Positions 1 to 8,133 of a stretch of 64,000 nucleotides of DNA are shown piece by piece. A model generated the notes under the pieces. The model worked only from the letters and a program-made list of their open reading frames with translations, had not been told where the DNA came from and did not search any database. The DNA is from Blastocatellia bacterium (GTDB lineage: Bacteria > Acidobacteriota > Blastocatellia > Pyrinomonadales > Pyrinomonadaceae): NCBI GenBank assembly GCA_013697915.1, contig JACCVY010000050.1, positions 25,030 to 89,029 on the forward strand, written 5' to 3'. Both the position numbers and the translations under genes were made by a program. Numbering within the stretch: the stretch's first letter is position 1; every line of letters starts with the position of its first letter.

Positions 1-418
1 CAATTAGCGCAACGGCTAACGCATAGATTCGGGGGTAGTTTTTCAGATCGCCATCTGCCAGCTTTGGCAGTTCATAGTAGTAGCTCTTCGGCAGGTCTTC
101 GCGGATTTCGCGCAGTTGCTCTTCAACGAGATGAAAGTTGTCGACTAACCATTCCGCCGCCGGTGAGATGCCGCGGCCTTTTCGAATCGCTTCAACCAGC
201 GAACGATAGGCGGCCACCAGTTTGCGGCCATTGTCTTCCACCCGCGGCAGCAGTTGCGCGCGCCCTTTTTTCCGGATTGTTTTGTGTTCTCTTGCGAGGA
301 CCTTAGCGTACTGTTCCAAGCGCTCAACGCTGAAAATCTCCGCGCTCAACGGTTGCTCGTCTTCGTACCGAGACGCTTTTGCCAGTCTTTCTGTAAGTGA
401 ACCCAGGAATTCGCTCAT
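1..418 (-). CDS. N-terminal part of cyclic beta-1,2-glucan synthase-like (NdvB-type) protein, cut by window edge
   Basis: An open minus-strand frame runs from an ATG at 418 off the left edge of the window, giving 139 residues without a stop. The visible part is charged and helical, ending in a stretch with VEEQLREIREDLP and then YYYELPKLADGDL, which resembles the N-terminal region of giant cyclic beta-1,2-glucan synthases (NdvB/ChvB), ahead of their membrane and GT84/GH94 domains. Those enzymes make periplasmic cyclic glucans from UDP-glucose. An in-frame TAG lies 14 codons upstream of the ATG, so the start is confined to that ATG or nearby GTG/TTG codons. The family call rests on remembered similarity only; catalytic domains are outside the window. 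Confidence 0.65.
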   Translation of the reverse strand, partial: MSEFLGSLTERLAKASRYEDEQPLSAEIFSVERLEQYAKVLAREHKTIRKKGRAQLLPRVEDNGRKLVAAYRSLVEAIRKGRGISPAAEWLVDNFHLVEEQLREIREDLPKSYYYELPKLADGDLKNYPRIYALAVALI

Positions 419-636
419 CGATGTTGAAAACACCACCCGCAAGTCTCGGCGACACTAATCGGTCCCAAACACAGAATTCAAAAACGGAAGCGATTTGATT
501 GCCGTCAGAATATCACGATTTTCAATGCGCGCTTTAGGCGTTAGAAACTCTGAGTACTGACCATTGAGAAAGTCGCCGGGACTTCCGCCTCTGATATCGA
601 TCCATTTTGCTGTGTAGTATTCTCTGTCGCACACCG

Positions 637-1878
637 ATGCCGGCACCAACCAAATCCGCAACCGCACAAGTCATTCGCCCCTCTGCCCGCTGGCGCGCGC
701 TGGCTTTTTTGTCGATTGCCGAACTTTTGGGCATGTCGCTTTGGTTCAGCGCGTCGGCAGTTGTGCCGGCCCTGCGCCTTGAATGGCATTTGGGCGAGAC
801 GGCGGCGAGTTGGTTGACAATTTCCGTTCAACTTGGCTTCGTATTCGGAACATTGGCCAGCGCCTTCCTGAATTTACCGGACATGATCAGCGTTCGTTAC
901 GTGTTTGCTGTTTCCGCTTTGGGCGGGGCTTTGGCAAATGCTGGCTTCGGCGCGTACGCGCATGGCCCACGGATGGGGATCGCGTTGCGTTTCCTGACGG
1001 GAATGTTTCTCGCCGGTGTCTATCCGCCGGGAATGAAAATCATGGCAACCTGGTTTCAACGTGGCCGGGGCATGGCGCTGGGCGTGCTCGTCGGAGCTTT
1101 GACGTTGGGCAAAGCGTCGCCATATCTGGTGAACGGACTTGGCAGTGCTGATTGGCGCGTTAATGTATTTTTCATTTCGCTGCTCGCGATTGTGGGCGGT
1201 TTAATCGTCCTGCTTTTCGTTGACGATGGACCATATGCGCTGCCGCCGGCTCGTTTCGATTGGAAACAGGCATTTGCCGTTTTCCGCAATCGCGGCCTGC
1301 GCCTGGCGAGTTTTGGTTACTTCGGTCACATGTGGGAACTTTATGCGATGTGGGCCTGGATACCGGTAATGATCCGTGCCAGTCTGGCTGCACAAAACAC
1401 TTCGTCCGAGCTCGCCGAGTTTTCATCGTTTCTGATCATCGGCTGCGGGGCGCTTGGTTGTGTCGGCGGCGGGCTGCTTGCTGACCGCGTCGGAAGAACT
1501 GCCGTCACTTCATGGGCCATGGCCATCAGCGGCACGTGTTGTTTATTAGTTGGTTTTCTTTTCGGCGGCAATCCGTTTCTGTTGTTGGCGGTGTCGGCGG
1601 TTTGGGGTGTGACTGTGATTGCCGACTCGCCACAGTTTTCTGCCTGCATAACTGAACTGGGAGATCGCCAATACATGGGCACGGCGCTGACTATTCAAAC
1701 CAGCATCGGTTTTTTGCTTACCAGCTTTTCGATTCAACTGGTTCCAACCTTTGTGAAACTCGTCGGCTGGCGATATGCGTTTGCGATTCTTGCCCCGGGA
1801 CCATTTCTGGGTATGCTGGCGATGCTGAGATTACGAGGCTTGCCCGAAGCTATAAAAATCGCGAATGGGAAAAGATGA
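637..1878 (+). CDS. MFS transporter
   Basis: A 413-residue hydrophobic protein with about 12 predicted membrane helices and no signal peptide, the size of a standard major facilitator. The cytoplasmic loop motif ADRVGRT (near residue 285) matches MFS motif A (GxxxDRxGR), here at the start of the second half. A helix-4-like region with RFLTGMFLAGVYPPGMK fits the same fold. The ATG at 637 is preferred over a TTG at 607 because the extra ten residues are not hydrophobic and lack a plausible ribosome site. Substrate is unknown. The stop overlaps the next start (nth) in an ATGA arrangement, so the two are probably co-translated, although no functional link is obvious. Confidence 0.85.
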   Translation: MPAPTKSATAQVIRPSARWRALAFLSIAELLGMSLWFSASAVVPALRLEWHLGETAASWLTISVQLGFVFGTLASAFLNLPDMISVRYVFAVSALGGALANAGFGAYAHGPRMGIALRFLTGMFLAGVYPPGMKIMATWFQRGRGMALGVLVGALTLGKASPYLVNGLGSADWRVNVFFISLLAIVGGLIVLLFVDDGPYALPPARFDWKQAFAVFRNRGLRLASFGYFGHMWELYAMWAWIPVMIRASLAAQNTSSELAEFSSFLIIGCGALGCVGGGLLADRVGRTAVTSWAMAISGTCCLLVGFLFGGNPFLLLAVSAVWGVTVIADSPQFSACITELGDRQYMGTALTIQTSIGFLLTSFSIQLVPTFVKLVGWRYAFAILAPGPFLGMLAMLRLRGLPEAIKIANGKR

Positions 1879-2573
1879 ATTGCAGAACCGCGTTAATCCG
1901 CGGCAAAAAAATGCTTATAGAACTTAAATCGCGGACGCGCAAGATCATTCGCCTGCTCAAGCAGGCTTATCCGGACGCAAAGTGTTCGCTGAATCACTCG
2001 AGTGCTTTTGAGCTATTGATTGCGACGATCCTTTCGGCGCAATGCACGGACGCGCGCGTGAACATTGTCACGCAGGATCTCTTTCGCAAATATCGCAAGC
2101 CGGAAGACTACCTGAAAGTTTCTGAAAAAGAACTCCAGCGAGATATTCGCACCACCGGTTTTTTTCGCAACAAGACAAAGTCGATTCAGGGCACGGCAAA
2201 AGTTTTGACCGAACAATACGGCGGCAAGGTTCCGGAGACGATCGAGGAACTACTTGAGCTGCCGGGGGTGGCGCGGAAAACTGCGAACGTGGTGCTGGGT
2301 AATGCTTTTGGAATTAATTCAGGAGTGGTAGTCGATACGCACGTGACGCGGCTATCACATCGACTGGGCCTGTCCGCCGAGAAGACAGCGGAAAAGATTG
2401 AGAACGATTTGATTGGGCTGTTGCCAAAAAAGGATTGGGTCATCTTTTCTCATCTGCTCATCGCGCACGGCCGCGCGATCTGCAAAGCGCGCAATCCGTT
2501 GTGCGATCAGTGCGTCAGCGAAAAGCTTTGTCCCTCGTCTTACCTCAAGACCGGAGTTATTCCTGGTAGTTAA
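1875..2573 (+). CDS. nth: endonuclease III (DNA glycosylase/AP lyase)
   Basis: Base-excision repair enzyme that removes oxidised pyrimidines and cleaves the abasic site. The helix-hairpin-helix LPGVARKTANVV carries the catalytic lysine (K135), and VDTHV carries the catalytic aspartate (D154). The C-terminus has the 4Fe-4S loop C-x6-C-x2-C-x5-C at residues 203, 210, 213 and 219. Length (232) is slightly above the usual 210 because the first dozen residues have no family counterpart; the ATG at 1911 (MLIELKS) aligns better with other Nth N-termini and may be the true start. The longer start is kept because it overlaps the upstream stop (ATGA), suggesting translational coupling. Confidence 0.95.
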   Translation: MNCRTALIRGKKMLIELKSRTRKIIRLLKQAYPDAKCSLNHSSAFELLIATILSAQCTDARVNIVTQDLFRKYRKPEDYLKVSEKELQRDIRTTGFFRNKTKSIQGTAKVLTEQYGGKVPETIEELLELPGVARKTANVVLGNAFGINSGVVVDTHVTRLSHRLGLSAEKTAEKIENDLIGLLPKKDWVIFSHLLIAHGRAICKARNPLCDQCVSEKLCPSSYLKTGVIPGS

Positions 2574-2888
2574 ATGCGGGTTTCCTCTCTCTGTGCAACC
2601 TTTGTGTACTTTGTGTCTCTGTGGTAAGCGTGGCCAATCAAAGCTCACCAGAGAGACACGGAAAACACTGAGGACGCACAGATATTATTTCAAACCCAGG
2701 AACACCTTTCGCGCGGCCCTTCTGGCAGATAGCGGCAATCGCCGTTAGAATGAGCGCCGTTCCCTAATTCTGAATCGCCTCGGACCATTTCTGCCGCCAC
2801 GCATGCCAGCCACGAACCGGTTGCAGCCAGCATCGCGAAGTCTCAACTTTTTCGGCCAAAACCGGCCGTTTTGTTGGGGGAACTGCGC
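2574..2888. repeat. gap with an inverted pair of ACAGAG-type dispersed elements
   Basis: No gene is visible. Around 2584-2624 the plus strand reads in CTCTGTG/CTTTGTG words, and at 2647-2683 the reverse-complement type (ACCAGAGAGACACGG) follows, giving an inverted pair. The same word family lies inside the benzoate-CoA ligase gene near 23112-23165 and after boxB near 63862-63903. Confidence 0.6.
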
Positions 2889-3908
2889 GTGAGCTATCGT
2901 TTCCCCTGGTATCGGCTGGCCGACGAGCATCTGCTCGATCTGCGCATTTGCGACCTGGCCCTGAAGATCAAGGGCTCGTTTCTCGAGCCTCATATCAAGC
3001 GGCTATACAGTGAACTGAATGATCGCGGCATTCGCTTCAAGCCGCACGTTTGGTTGTCTGAAGAATGGTTTTCGCCAGACGGTGTTCCCGGCATCGCCAT
3101 TCCCTTTTATCTGGCCCACCCGCGGCTGATGAAACTCGAGCGCAAACAGATGCTGGAAGTCGAAGGCGGAACTGACACTGAATGCCTGAGGATTCTGCGG
3201 CACGAAGCCGGCCACGCGCTCGACACTGCCTTTCGGCTTCATTTCAAGGCGCGCTGGCGCGAACTATTCGGATCGTTTGCGCAACGCTATCCCGATTTCT
3301 ATAAGCCAAAGCCGAAGAGTCGAAACTACGTGTTGCACCTGCGCGCCTGGTATGCGCAAGCACACCCGGCTGAAGATTTTGCGGAGACATTCGCTGTTTG
3401 GCTACAACCGCGTTCACGCTGGCGCCGGCGTTATAAGGGTTGGCCGGCGTTAAGAAAACTTGAATACATCGACGAAGCGATGACCGAACTCGCCGGCACC
3501 AAACCGCGCAATCGCGCGCGCACAAAAGTTGAACCGCTTTCCGAAATACGCATCACGCTGCGCGAGCATTACCGGCGCAAGCGCAAGCGTTACGATTTTG
3601 ATTGGCCCGCCGTTTACGATCGTGATTTGCGTCGCATTTTTTCCGATGATCCGCGGCATCGTGCCAAACCCACCGCCGCCAGCTTTATCCGCAGCGTGCG
3701 TCGCGAAGTGCGTCAGATTGTCGCCGACGGTACGGGTGTCCACCAATACACCATCGATCACGTACTCGAAAACATGATAGATCGTTGCAAAGATTTGAAG
3801 CTGCGCGTCGCCATACCGCCACGCGAAGCGCGCCGCCGCCTGATGATTGTCTTGACAGTTCAGGTAATGAACGTGTTGCATTCGGGTTATCATCGCATCG
3901 CCGTATGA
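2889..3908 (+). CDS. putative zinc metallopeptidase (HExxH, 'Mx'-type)
   Basis: A 339-residue soluble protein with HEAGHALD near residue 105, a zincin HExxH motif, followed about 60 residues later by EDFAETFA, a plausible third-ligand glutamate. This is the layout of the 'putative zinc-binding metallopeptidase' family. The C-terminal third is Arg/Lys-rich. No signal peptide is present, so it is probably cytoplasmic. The GTG at 2889 is chosen because a GGGGG ribosome site sits 9 bases upstream; the TTG at 2871 lacks one. Its stop overlaps the start of the ATP-grasp gene (ATGA at 3905-3908), which implies a two-gene operon. The substrate is unknown. Confidence 0.75.
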   Translation: MSYRFPWYRLADEHLLDLRICDLALKIKGSFLEPHIKRLYSELNDRGIRFKPHVWLSEEWFSPDGVPGIAIPFYLAHPRLMKLERKQMLEVEGGTDTECLRILRHEAGHALDTAFRLHFKARWRELFGSFAQRYPDFYKPKPKSRNYVLHLRAWYAQAHPAEDFAETFAVWLQPRSRWRRRYKGWPALRKLEYIDEAMTELAGTKPRNRARTKVEPLSEIRITLREHYRRKRKRYDFDWPAVYDRDLRRIFSDDPRHRAKPTAASFIRSVRREVRQIVADGTGVHQYTIDHVLENMIDRCKDLKLRVAIPPREARRRLMIVLTVQVMNVLHSGYHRIAV

Positions 3909-4972
3909 CTTCTAAACCCAAAAAGAAAAAAGAAATTTTCGAGCCGAAGAAGAAGCTGCGCATCATTGTCCTGGTCCATCAGGATCTGGTGCCGCCCGAT
4001 TCACTCGACGGTCTGAGCGATAAAGAAAAGATCGAGATCAAAACCGAGTACGACGTAATCTCAACGCTGAAGAAGATGGGGCACGAGGTTTATCCGGTCG
4101 GTCTCTACAATCAGCTAAATGCGATTGGCGATGCGTTGCTCGAGCACAAGCCTCATATCGCTTTCAACCTGCTGGAAGAGTTTCATGGTTATCCGCTTTA
4201 CGATCAGCATGTCGTCAGTTATCTCGAACTGATGAAGCAGGCCTACACCGGTTGCAACCCGCGCGGTTTGACCCTGGCCCATGACAAGGCCCTCACCAAA
4301 ATGATTCTGAGTTATCACCGCATACAAGTGCCGAATTTTGCGGTGTTTCCCATGAACCGTAAGGTCCGGCGGCCAAAGCGTTTGAAGTTTCCCTTGCTGG
4401 TAAAGTCGATTAGCGAGGAAGGCTCAGTTGGCATTGCGCAGGCTTCAATCGTTCATGATGACGAAAAGCTGAGCCAGCGCGTCGAGTTTATTCACCGGCA
4501 AAACAAAACCGCCGCCATCGCCGAGCAATACATAAAAGGGCGCGAGATTTACGTCGGAGTAATCGGGAACACGAACATCCAGACATATTCGCCCTGGGAA
4601 CTGGTGATGGAAAAACTGCCCGAGGGCTCGGAAAATATCGCCACGCTCAAGGTGAAGTGGGATCCGACCTACCAGGAAAAAGTCGGCGTCAAAACACGCG
4701 CGGCGGAACTCACGCCCGAACAGCACAAAACGCTGGAACGCTTGTCCAAACGCATCTACCGTTACATGTTTCTCAGCGGTTATGCGCGGCTTGATTATCG
4801 TCTGACTGAAGAAGGCCAGTTCTATCTGCTCGAGGCCAATCCCAACCCACAGATAGCTGAAAATGAAGATTTCGCCGATTCCGCGGCGCACAGCGGACTA
4901 CCTTACGATCAACTACTACAGAAGATTATGACGGTGGGAATGAACTACCAAGCCGCTAATCAAGGGAGCTGA
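3905..4972 (+). CDS. ATP-grasp protein, D-alanine-D-alanine ligase-like
   Basis: A 355-residue protein with a Lys-rich start, a Rossmann-like N-terminal part (LRIIVLVHQDL), and an ATP-grasp C-terminal half ending in YLLEANPNPQ, the Mg-binding Glu/Asn signature. The middle (AFNLLEEFHGYPLYDQHV) is like the substrate side of D-Ala-D-Ala ligases, but the true Ddl motifs are not convincing, so it more likely joins other amino or carboxyl substrates. It is translationally coupled to the upstream zinc peptidase. Pairing a ligase that forms amide bonds with a peptidase suggests a peptide-modification or small-peptide pathway; that is inference. A GCAAACT-type repeat begins two bases after the stop. 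Confidence 0.75.
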   Translation: MTSKPKKKKEIFEPKKKLRIIVLVHQDLVPPDSLDGLSDKEKIEIKTEYDVISTLKKMGHEVYPVGLYNQLNAIGDALLEHKPHIAFNLLEEFHGYPLYDQHVVSYLELMKQAYTGCNPRGLTLAHDKALTKMILSYHRIQVPNFAVFPMNRKVRRPKRLKFPLLVKSISEEGSVGIAQASIVHDDEKLSQRVEFIHRQNKTAAIAEQYIKGREIYVGVIGNTNIQTYSPWELVMEKLPEGSENIATLKVKWDPTYQEKVGVKTRAAELTPEQHKTLERLSKRIYRYMFLSGYARLDYRLTEEGQFYLLEANPNPQIAENEDFADSAAHSGLPYDQLLQKIMTVGMNYQAANQGS

Positions 4973-4973
4973 A

Positions 4974-5109
4974 GTAAAAGCAAACTGGTAGTTTGCGGTG
5001 GTTGGCCTACCTTCTCGCTTGGGCGCCTGCGGAAGTCACCGCCGATTGATCCTCTTCTAAATTTATCAAATAGAATTCCGACGACAACGCAAACTAACAG
5101 TTTGCTTTA
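4974..5109. repeat. GCAAACT paired-palindrome element, copy 1
   Basis: Left arm GCAAACTGGTAGTTTGC (one mismatch to the family) and right arm GCAAACTAACAGTTTGC are inverted copies, each itself a 7-bp palindrome with a 3-base loop. The centre is about 90 bp and unlike those of other copies. Confidence 0.85.
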
Positions 5110-5352
5110 GAATCAGGCAGGAGCTTGTCCCAATGACGCTCGCACTCACTTTATTATTCGCCATTAATCTCCGTCGCATGCTGCATCGCGCTACCTAATA
5201 AGGTTTCACATTGACTGATTGTGTTTTTGCGATCAGACATTTCTAACCTAATCATTCGCACATCGGCTCATAGCCAAAGTATTCTGATGACCTCTTTTGG
5301 GTCGCAGTGTTACGCGCGTTTGTGATTCGTCACGAAACAGTCACATTGCCGC

Positions 5353-5382
5353 TTGTTCAATAGTTTTTGGCCCCTTACTATG
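5353..5382 (+). promoter_or_regulatory. sigma-70-like promoter and leader of the NlpC/P60 gene
   Basis: TTGTTC (5353-5358), a 17-bp spacer and TACTAT (5376-5381) make a reasonable promoter about 70 bp before the chosen start at 5451. The rest of 5110-5350 shows no gene and no riboswitch that I recognise. Confidence 0.4.
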
Positions 5383-5450
5383 CTTTTGCCCTCCCGAAGA
5401 CTTCTCACCAGAGTAGTTGCGGCAATAATATTTTAAGGAGAAGTTCCCCT

Positions 5451-6056
5451 TTGTTCTCTAAAAGACTGTTCCCCTATGCGCTAGCGGCCTGCTTTTCGCT
5501 CGGCATGATTGCCCAAACCGCTTTCGCACAAAATGCGGATATGAGTCTGCATCAACTGGCCCAAGCAAACGATATCTCAACTCTTCCGGTTGCCGACGAC
5601 GACCCAATCATTATTTCCCTGGCGTCGGCTGAAGATATCAAGTCAGTGACGCTCGTAACGGCGCCCACAGGAAATCGCTTCCAGCTATTGATGACCGCCG
5701 CGATTGATCAGCGGCTTGGTTCTCCCTATGTGTGGGGAGCCACCGGCCCGTCCGCCTTTGATTGTTCCGGTTTCGTCTGGAGCATCTTTCAATCGGCCGG
5801 TATTGATTTCGAGCGCGGCAGTGCCAGAACCTTATGGAGTCGCTTCGCTGCACCGGCGCCTGGGGAACAATACAAATTCGGCACGCTCGTGTTCTTTAGC
5901 AACCTCGCGCACGTCGGTGTGGTCGCAGACGAACATGGCTTCTATCACGCATCGCGCCACCACGGTGTCGTTTATTCGCCTTTCAATGATTACTGGCTCG
6001 CGCGCATCGACGGATTCCGTCAGGTTCCTCTGCCGGTCAAAACCACTACGGACTAG
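5451..6056 (+). CDS. secreted NlpC/P60 cell-wall endopeptidase
   Basis: Cysteine peptidase that cuts peptidoglycan stem peptides. Starting at TTG 5451 gives 201 residues with a clean signal peptide (KRLFPYALAACF, cleavage near AFA-QN). The ribosome site AAGGAG at 5435-5440 decides this start over an earlier in-frame TTG at 5367. The catalytic domain (about 75-195) has AFDCSGFVW with Cys105, AHVGVV with His154 and a third polar residue at His166. There is no separate wall-binding domain; a short linker precedes the catalytic part. It is a single-gene unit with its own promoter and terminator. Confidence 0.9.
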   Translation: MFSKRLFPYALAACFSLGMIAQTAFAQNADMSLHQLAQANDISTLPVADDDPIIISLASAEDIKSVTLVTAPTGNRFQLLMTAAIDQRLGSPYVWGATGPSAFDCSGFVWSIFQSAGIDFERGSARTLWSRFAAPAPGEQYKFGTLVFFSNLAHVGVVADEHGFYHASRHHGVVYSPFNDYWLARIDGFRQVPLPVKTTTD

Positions 6057-6075
6057 TAAACTGGTTCCTGTAAAC

Positions 6076-6116
6076 GAAAACGCCGGCGGCCCTAATCGGG
6101 TGCCGGCGTTTCTGTT
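6076..6116 (+). terminator. Rho-independent terminator after NlpC/P60 gene
   Basis: Stem AACGCCGGC / GCCGGCGTT with a loop around GGCCCTAATCGGGT, followed by TTCTGTTT. It lies 20 bases after the stop and may also serve the convergent gene at 6138. Confidence 0.75.
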
Positions 6117-6137
6117 TAGTAATCAGACTTCGCTAAC

Positions 6138-6359
6138 TCACTTTTCGGTGAATGGGACAAAGCCTGCCCGGTGCTCATCCTCGCGGGCTTCCCAGACGAC
6201 CACAATCTTATTTATTGCTACGAAACAGATCTTGCCGTCGTTATCCTTGAGATGAAGCACGCCATCTTCAACTTTTAATGCCTCACCACGCAGACTGGAC
6301 GCTCCGCCGCAGTAGACATCCAGCTTCTTTCCGATAAAACCAGCTAAGAAATGTTCCAC
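6138..6359 (-). CDS. MM0924-family small protein
   Basis: A 73-residue acidic protein of small beta-barrel look: EHFLAGFIGKKLDVYCGG, then a beta-rich stretch LRGEALKVEDGVLHLKD and IVVVWE. I recognise this as the MM0924 family of uncharacterised proteins, which resemble small SH3/Sm-like barrels. Function is unknown. It is convergent with the NlpC/P60 gene, and a repeat element separates it from the gene upstream, so it is probably transcribed alone. Confidence 0.65.
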   Translation of the reverse strand: MEHFLAGFIGKKLDVYCGGASSLRGEALKVEDGVLHLKDNDGKICFVAINKIVVVWEAREDEHRAGFVPFTEK

Positions 6360-6382
6360 GTCTTCCTTCCTTACTTCTTCTC

Positions 6383-6490
6383 GTAAAGCAAACTGTTAGT
6401 TTGCGGTGGATGGTAAACGTAAACGTGGGTTGCTAAACGCTAGCAACGTCATCTGCAGCGAACGACCGCAAACTAACAGTTTGCTCTACG
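6383..6490. repeat. GCAAACT paired-palindrome element, copy 2
   Basis: Both arms match the family perfectly (GCAAACTGTTAGTTTGC and its inverse) with a 60-bp centre. The element sits between two minus-strand genes, directly upstream of the MM0924-family gene. Confidence 0.9.
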
Positions 6491-6509
6491 CCGCGTTTGC
6501 AGCGGCGCG

Positions 6510-6926
6510 CTATTTCCCTTTTCCGTTCCTAAAAGTAATTTTCACGAGCGGCAGCACATCAGGATCGTCCTGCTGCGTGCGTTCAAACTTTATTAGATCG
6601 TAGTAAGCGCAACGCACCGTCGTCGGAAACTCGCGGCAGGTGCCGGGGCGCGCCTGATAAATCGTGCACTTGCGCGTCTCTTGATCCAGAAACATGCAAG
6701 CCTGGCCAAACATCTTATCGGCACGGCGGCGAAGTATTCTCTCTTTGCCCCACGTTTTGGTGAAACGCGCAGTCGCGACTTCGGGAGTAACTCCAAAGTG
6801 CGCCGCCAATCGTCGCACGTCTCGCGGTATTACCTGTACGCGATCATAGATCGAGCAGCAGTAGGCGATGCATTTATCGCAATCGTAATATTTTGGTTTC
6901 TGGCCGGTAACTGGTCTCAGACCCAT
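6510..6926 (-). CDS. YkgJ-family cysteine-cluster protein
   Basis: A 138-residue protein with the cysteine pattern of the zinc/iron-chelating YkgJ family: YDCDKCIAYCC near the N-terminus, then CMFLDQETRKCTIYQARPGTC, then CAYY. The spacing CxxC...CC...C...C...C is the family hallmark. Metal binding is expected; the biological role is not known. It stands alone, with a divergent or unrelated arrangement to both sides. Confidence 0.85.
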   Translation of the reverse strand: MGLRPVTGQKPKYYDCDKCIAYCCSIYDRVQVIPRDVRRLAAHFGVTPEVATARFTKTWGKERILRRRADKMFGQACMFLDQETRKCTIYQARPGTCREFPTTVRCAYYDLIKFERTQQDDPDVLPLVKITFRNGKGK

Positions 6927-6999
6927 GTTCGCTATTGCCCCTATCTCTTAATCGAATTGTTGCGGCGTGCCTAATACCGCCTTTGCTCGCCACCCTAAC

Positions 7000-8133
7000 T
7001 TAACGGCGTTTTGATTTCTTATATTCGGAGAGCAGTAAATCCATAAACTCCTGACGACGTTCGTAGAGTCGCCTTGGCTCGCGCGCCTCGTGCGTTGCTA
7101 AAGCATAAGCCGTAATGATCGGAAGCGCTATCGTGGAATCGACATAACAAACAACAGCATCCGGCAAACGATCGGGATCGACCTTGCCCCACGAGACGGC
7201 CTCACCCGGCGTAGCTCCGGAAAGTCCACCGGTATCCGGGCGCGCGTCGGTGACTTGCAGAAAATAATCATGGCCACGTTCGTCGATGCCCAGCACCTCC
7301 TGAATCTGCGGCTCAGTTTGCAGTAGAAAATTCTTTGGCGAACCTCCGCCCAGAATAAAAACTGCCGACTCACCTTTCTTCTGCTTGCCGCGACCAGTTT
7401 TCTTTCCGGCATTCCGTTTTGCTGACAACACGATTGCCGCAGTCTCGTTCACGTCGAGCGACGGATCGAACGCCAGTTTGTTTCCCTGCAGGGCCTTGGC
7501 CGCGACGTTCATGCCAATCGAAGAATCACCCGGCGAGGACGTATAAATCGGCACTGCATATTGATACGCGACGCCAAGCAGCGATTTATCTTTCAGCCCC
7601 AGCTTTCGCTCGCGCTTGTGCACATAACGGCCGGCCAGGTAATGAAATTCCGCGGTAGACATTGTTTTCTGAAACTCTTTGCCGGTGATCATCTGACGAA
7701 AAAAGGCGTCAGTGTCCAGCAGGACCGAGTAATCAAAAAAGATGTCATAGATGCGCACCACCTCCTCAGCGCGCAGCACGATGTCGGAGATTTGCGCATT
7801 ACCTTGATGCATCGCCAGGCCAATGCCGAAATGAGTATCGTGATAAAGATTGGCGCCGGTCGAAATTATCCAATCGATAAAACCGGCTTTGATCAGCGGA
7901 ATTAGCGCCGACGTTCCCAGTCCCGCGGGTGTCAAGGCGCCGGTGATCGAAAGTCCGACCGTAACCTCCGGCTCCAGCATTTTTTTTGTGAACAACTGGC
8001 ATGCTTCCCGCAGGCGCGCGGCGTTGTACGCCAGAAACGATTCATCAACCAGTTGGTTGATGGTGGTTCGCTTCGTTATCGGCGCCGGATCGATTTTTCT
8101 TCCCGCGAGAAACTTGCTTTTCTTCTTAGGCAT
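7000..8133 (-). CDS. deoxyhypusine synthase-like enzyme (possible bacterial homospermidine synthase)
   Basis: A 377-residue NAD-dependent spermidine-processing enzyme family member. It keeps the NAD-binding region and, near the C-terminal side, the sequence [10 protein letters not shown], whose lysine corresponds to the catalytic lysine that forms the enzyme-aminobutyl intermediate in deoxyhypusine synthases. Bacteria lack eIF5A, so bacterial relatives are thought to transfer the aminobutyl group to a small amine such as putrescine. The ATG at 8133 is favoured over one at 8157 because AAGGGA precedes it and because it overlaps the corC-like stop by 8 bases, suggesting coupling. A Lys/Gly-rich insert ([13 protein letters not shown]) lies in the middle. 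Confidence 0.8.
   Translation of the reverse strand: MPKKKSKFLAGRKIDPAPITKRTTINQLVDESFLAYNAARLREACQLFTKKMLEPEVTVGLSITGALTPAGLGTSALIPLIKAGFIDWIISTGANLYHDTHFGIGLAMHQGNAQISDIVLRAEEVVRIYDIFFDYSVLLDTDAFFRQMITGKEFQKTMSTAEFHYLAGRYVHKRERKLGLKDKSLLGVAYQYAVPIYTSSPGDSSIGMNVAAKALQGNKLAFDPSLDVNETAAIVLSAKRNAGKKTGRGKQKKGESAVFILGGGSPKNFLLQTEPQIQEVLGIDERGHDYFLQVTDARPDTGGLSGATPGEAVSWGKVDPDRLPDAVVCYVDSTIALPIITAYALATHEAREPRRLYERRQEFMDLLLSEYKKSKRR

Noticed and set aside
5110..5450. Cyclic-di-AMP riboswitch ahead of the NlpC/P60 gene
   Set aside because: Such riboswitches often precede wall hydrolases, but the conserved GGG and loop sequences of that class are not visible in this leader.
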